From the NCBI GenBank assembly GCA_033721095.1, contig JAWWBG010000141.1, positions 1 to 7,347 on the forward strand: a DNA stretch of 7,347 bases, read 5' to 3'. Origin of the DNA: JAWWBG01 sp033721095 (lineage in GTDB: Bacteria > Actinomycetota > Nitriliruptoria > Nitriliruptorales > Nitriliruptoraceae). Every line of letters starts with the position of its first letter. The stretch's first letter is position 1. Of the stretch, positions 6,215 to 7,347 are shown piece by piece. The position numbers were made by a program, and so were the translations under genes. The notes beneath the pieces were generated by a model. The model had not been told where the DNA came from, searched no databases, and saw nothing but the letters and a program-made list of their open reading frames with translations.

Positions 6215-6954
6215 CCGGAGCCTCGTGAGGCCTCGTCGGTGTTCTCGATCGACCGGTTGATCGCATCCAGCACGGCTCGGGCGACCGACACGTTCTCGTC
6301 GGCGTGGACAACGGCGCTGCCGGCGACCGTTCGTTCGCCACGGCTGGTCTGGAAGTGCACGAGGGCGATCGCCACCTCGCGTCCGGCGACGGTCGCGATG
6401 TCCGCGCCCTCGATCTCGACCACCGAGTCCTGTCCCAGGAGGGGCCGGACGGCGGCCAACGTCGCTCGGGCCGTCGCGCGGCGGCTCCCCGCGGCCGAGG
6501 ACGGGCCGTCTGCCTCGCCGCGGTAGGCCCCACCGTCGATCGCGAGGTCGACCGTCAAGGTCGTGGACAGGCCTTCCTGGGTCGCGACGACACGCTCGAG
6601 GGCAGGCCTCGGACCGCCGCCGCGCGGGCGGTCGCCCCGCTCGATCTGGACGACGCTGACGACGCGGTGGTCGATCGAGAGCCCGTAGCGGGCGAAGAGC
6701 ATCGACGTCACGTCACGCACGATGGTCTTGGCAGGTTTGCCGGTCGCCGCCAGCACGTGGAGCTCGTCGACGGCACGTTCGAAGCCCGGAACGATGCGGG
6801 CGGTGATCACGCCCGGGATGGCGCCCAGGGATTCCTCCACGCGGACTCGCTGCGCTTCCTTGTGCAGCTCGGAGGCGTCCAGGAGTTCATCCGTGACCGC
6901 GTCGGACAGGTCGACATGCGGCGAGAACAGCTCGTTCGCTGGTTCGTCAGTCAC
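6211..6954 (-). CDS. Uncharacterised two-domain protein
   Basis: I do not recognise an established function. From GTG 6954 the protein has 247 residues, no membrane segment and no signal peptide. Residues about 38-105 form a compact alpha/beta unit: VEESLGAIPGVITARIV, DELHVLAATGKPAKTIVRD, SMLFARYGLSIDHRVVSVVQI. The 'average gives a variant, then GVxxARIV' layout recalls ACT- or BON-like small domains. After a Gly/Pro/Arg linker (107-118), residues about 130-236 form a second unit: a basic segment GSRRATARATLAAVRPLLG, a strand pair VAIALVHFQT, and a closing AGSAVVHADE plus ARAVLDAINRSIEN. This loosely recalls a LeuA-type regulatory fold, which is a guess. The frame is open further upstream to 7329, but those residues are Cys/Ser-rich with poor third-position GC and look non-coding. 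Shine-Dalgarno support for 6954 is weak (AGGG, about 11 bases away); GTG 6966 is an alternative. Confidence 0.8.
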   Translation of the reverse strand: MTDEPANELFSPHVDLSDAVTDELLDASELHKEAQRVRVEESLGAIPGVITARIVPGFERAVDELHVLAATGKPAKTIVRDVTSMLFARYGLSIDHRVVSVVQIERGDRPRGGGPRPALERVVATQEGLSTTLTVDLAIDGGAYRGEADGPSSAAGSRRATARATLAAVRPLLGQDSVVEIEGADIATVAGREVAIALVHFQTSRGERTVAGSAVVHADENVSVARAVLDAINRSIENTDEASRGSG

Positions 6955-7152
6955 GTCGGTGGGCACCCTGGAAGCCGGCTCGAGGACGATCAAACCATTG
7001 CTGGCCCGTCGGTCCCCGGATCCATCACCCGATCCGAGCGTTCCAACGCACGTGAGTGCGCAGGGTGCGCGCGTCAGGGCCCCGTGCAATTCCAGACAAC
7101 AGTGCGTACTCTCTATGTCACTCAGCGTCACGGTGCGTGGCGAGGGTCGGAG

Positions 7153-7180
7153 CAGGCATGCCGACGAGTTGGCGTGCCTG
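7153..7180. repeat. Inverted repeat, 10-base stem with 8-base loop
   Basis: Arms CAGGCATGCC (7153-7162) and GGCGTGCCTG (7171-7180) pair over ten positions with one G-U wobble, around the loop GACGAGTT. No T-run follows on either strand, so it is not a standard intrinsic terminator. It may be a structured RNA element, a U-less actinobacterial terminator or a protein-binding palindrome. Confidence 0.5.
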
Positions 7181-7245
7181 GTGGTGTTGACAACTGCAGA
7201 GCGAGCGGTGAGCGGGGAAGGTCGAGACGCCCGAGAGGGCAAGCC

Positions 7246-7272
7246 GTCCGCCCGGAGTGCACGCGGGCGGAC
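7246..7272. repeat. Perfect 9-base inverted repeat with 9-base loop
   Basis: Arms GTCCGCCCG (7246-7254) and CGGGCGGAC (7264-7272) are perfectly complementary around GAGTGCACG. The stem is all but one pair G-C or C-G at each end and would be very stable in RNA. No T-tract follows. A GCCC-GAGA-GGGC hairpin (7229-7240, GNRA-type loop) sits six bases to the left, so the two may belong to one structured transcript. Confidence 0.5.
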
Positions 7273-7347
7273 AACAACGGTCTGCTGTGCACGACCTGAA
7301 GTACCGCATCTCCTGGTGTCGGAAACCAAGCGTTTGGGAGCCGAGGC

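Larger units (their letters stand above)
6955..7347. other. 393-base region without a convincing gene
   Basis: Open frames here on both strands have poor third-position GC and no well-placed ribosome-binding site. The region should hold the promoter of the leftward two-domain gene, but no clear -35/-10 pair was identified. A TTGACA at 7187-7192 on the plus strand lacks a matching -10 element. The region does contain two strong inverted repeats and a small GCCC-GAGA-GGGC hairpin at 7229-7240. A short open stretch beginning GTG 7287 runs off the right edge with good codon bias but no Shine-Dalgarno sequence, so it is not called a gene. Confidence 0.6.

Noticed and set aside
6304..7299. 331-codon plus-strand open frame across the two-domain gene
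   Set aside because: Its product is an Arg/Gly/Asp-rich shadow without domain signs, and it crosses the hairpin-rich non-coding stretch.
7118..7309. Small Cys-rich minus-strand open frame of 63 codons
   Set aside because: The Cys cluster is suggestive, but codon bias is poor, the AGGAG touches the ATG with no spacing, and the strong inverted repeats lie inside it.
6955..7329. N-terminal extension of the two-domain protein to 7329
   Set aside because: The extra 125 residues are Cys/Ser/Arg-rich with poor third-position GC, and the patterned domains begin only after 6954.
7287..7347. Possible start of a rightward gene at GTG 7287
   Set aside because: Only 20 codons are visible, there is no Shine-Dalgarno sequence, and codon bias weakens towards the edge, so it cannot be supported.

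Overview
The window is high-GC, and its gene content points to an actinobacterium. It holds the 3' two thirds of secA, an Rv3235-family gene, a SigH/SigR-type redox sigma factor with a ZAS-type anti-sigma factor, and widespread GTG/TTG starts with strong GC preference at third codon positions. The proteins look divergent from mycobacterial and streptomycete versions, so a deep-branching actinobacterial lineage is plausible. That last point is inference.

Plus strand, 1-2646: the C-terminal part of SecA (preprotein translocase ATPase) runs in from the left edge. A hotdog-fold thioesterase-like gene follows 57 bases later, probably in the same operon. Minus strand, 4153-2460: a translationally coupled pair faces these genes. 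The first gene encodes a single-pass membrane protein whose outer part resembles TcpC/VirB8-like (NTF2-type) domains. The second encodes an Rv3235-family protein. The 3' end of the second gene looks frameshifted: as read it runs 187 bases antisense into the thioesterase gene, but a neighbouring frame with better codon bias stops at 2638.

Plus strand, 4195/4282-6214: a 128-base divergent region leads into the sigma factor. The anti-sigma gene starts one base after the sigma stop codon, and a GalE-type NAD-dependent sugar-nucleotide epimerase follows 60 bases later. The sigma frame stays open upstream of its first ATG and has a TTG with a Shine-Dalgarno sequence, which recalls the N-terminally extended sigma-R' of Streptomyces. 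The sigma/anti-sigma pair should form a thiol-oxidation switch.

Minus strand, 6954-6211: a protein of unrecognised function with two recognisable domains ends tail to tail with galE, sharing four bases. The last 393 bases hold no convincing gene but contain two strong inverted repeats (7153-7180 and 7246-7272).

The most interesting items are the membrane-protein/Rv3235 pair, the likely frameshift in the latter, the possible long sigma isoform, and the uncharacterised two-domain protein. No mobile element, CRISPR array, tRNA or rRNA was seen.
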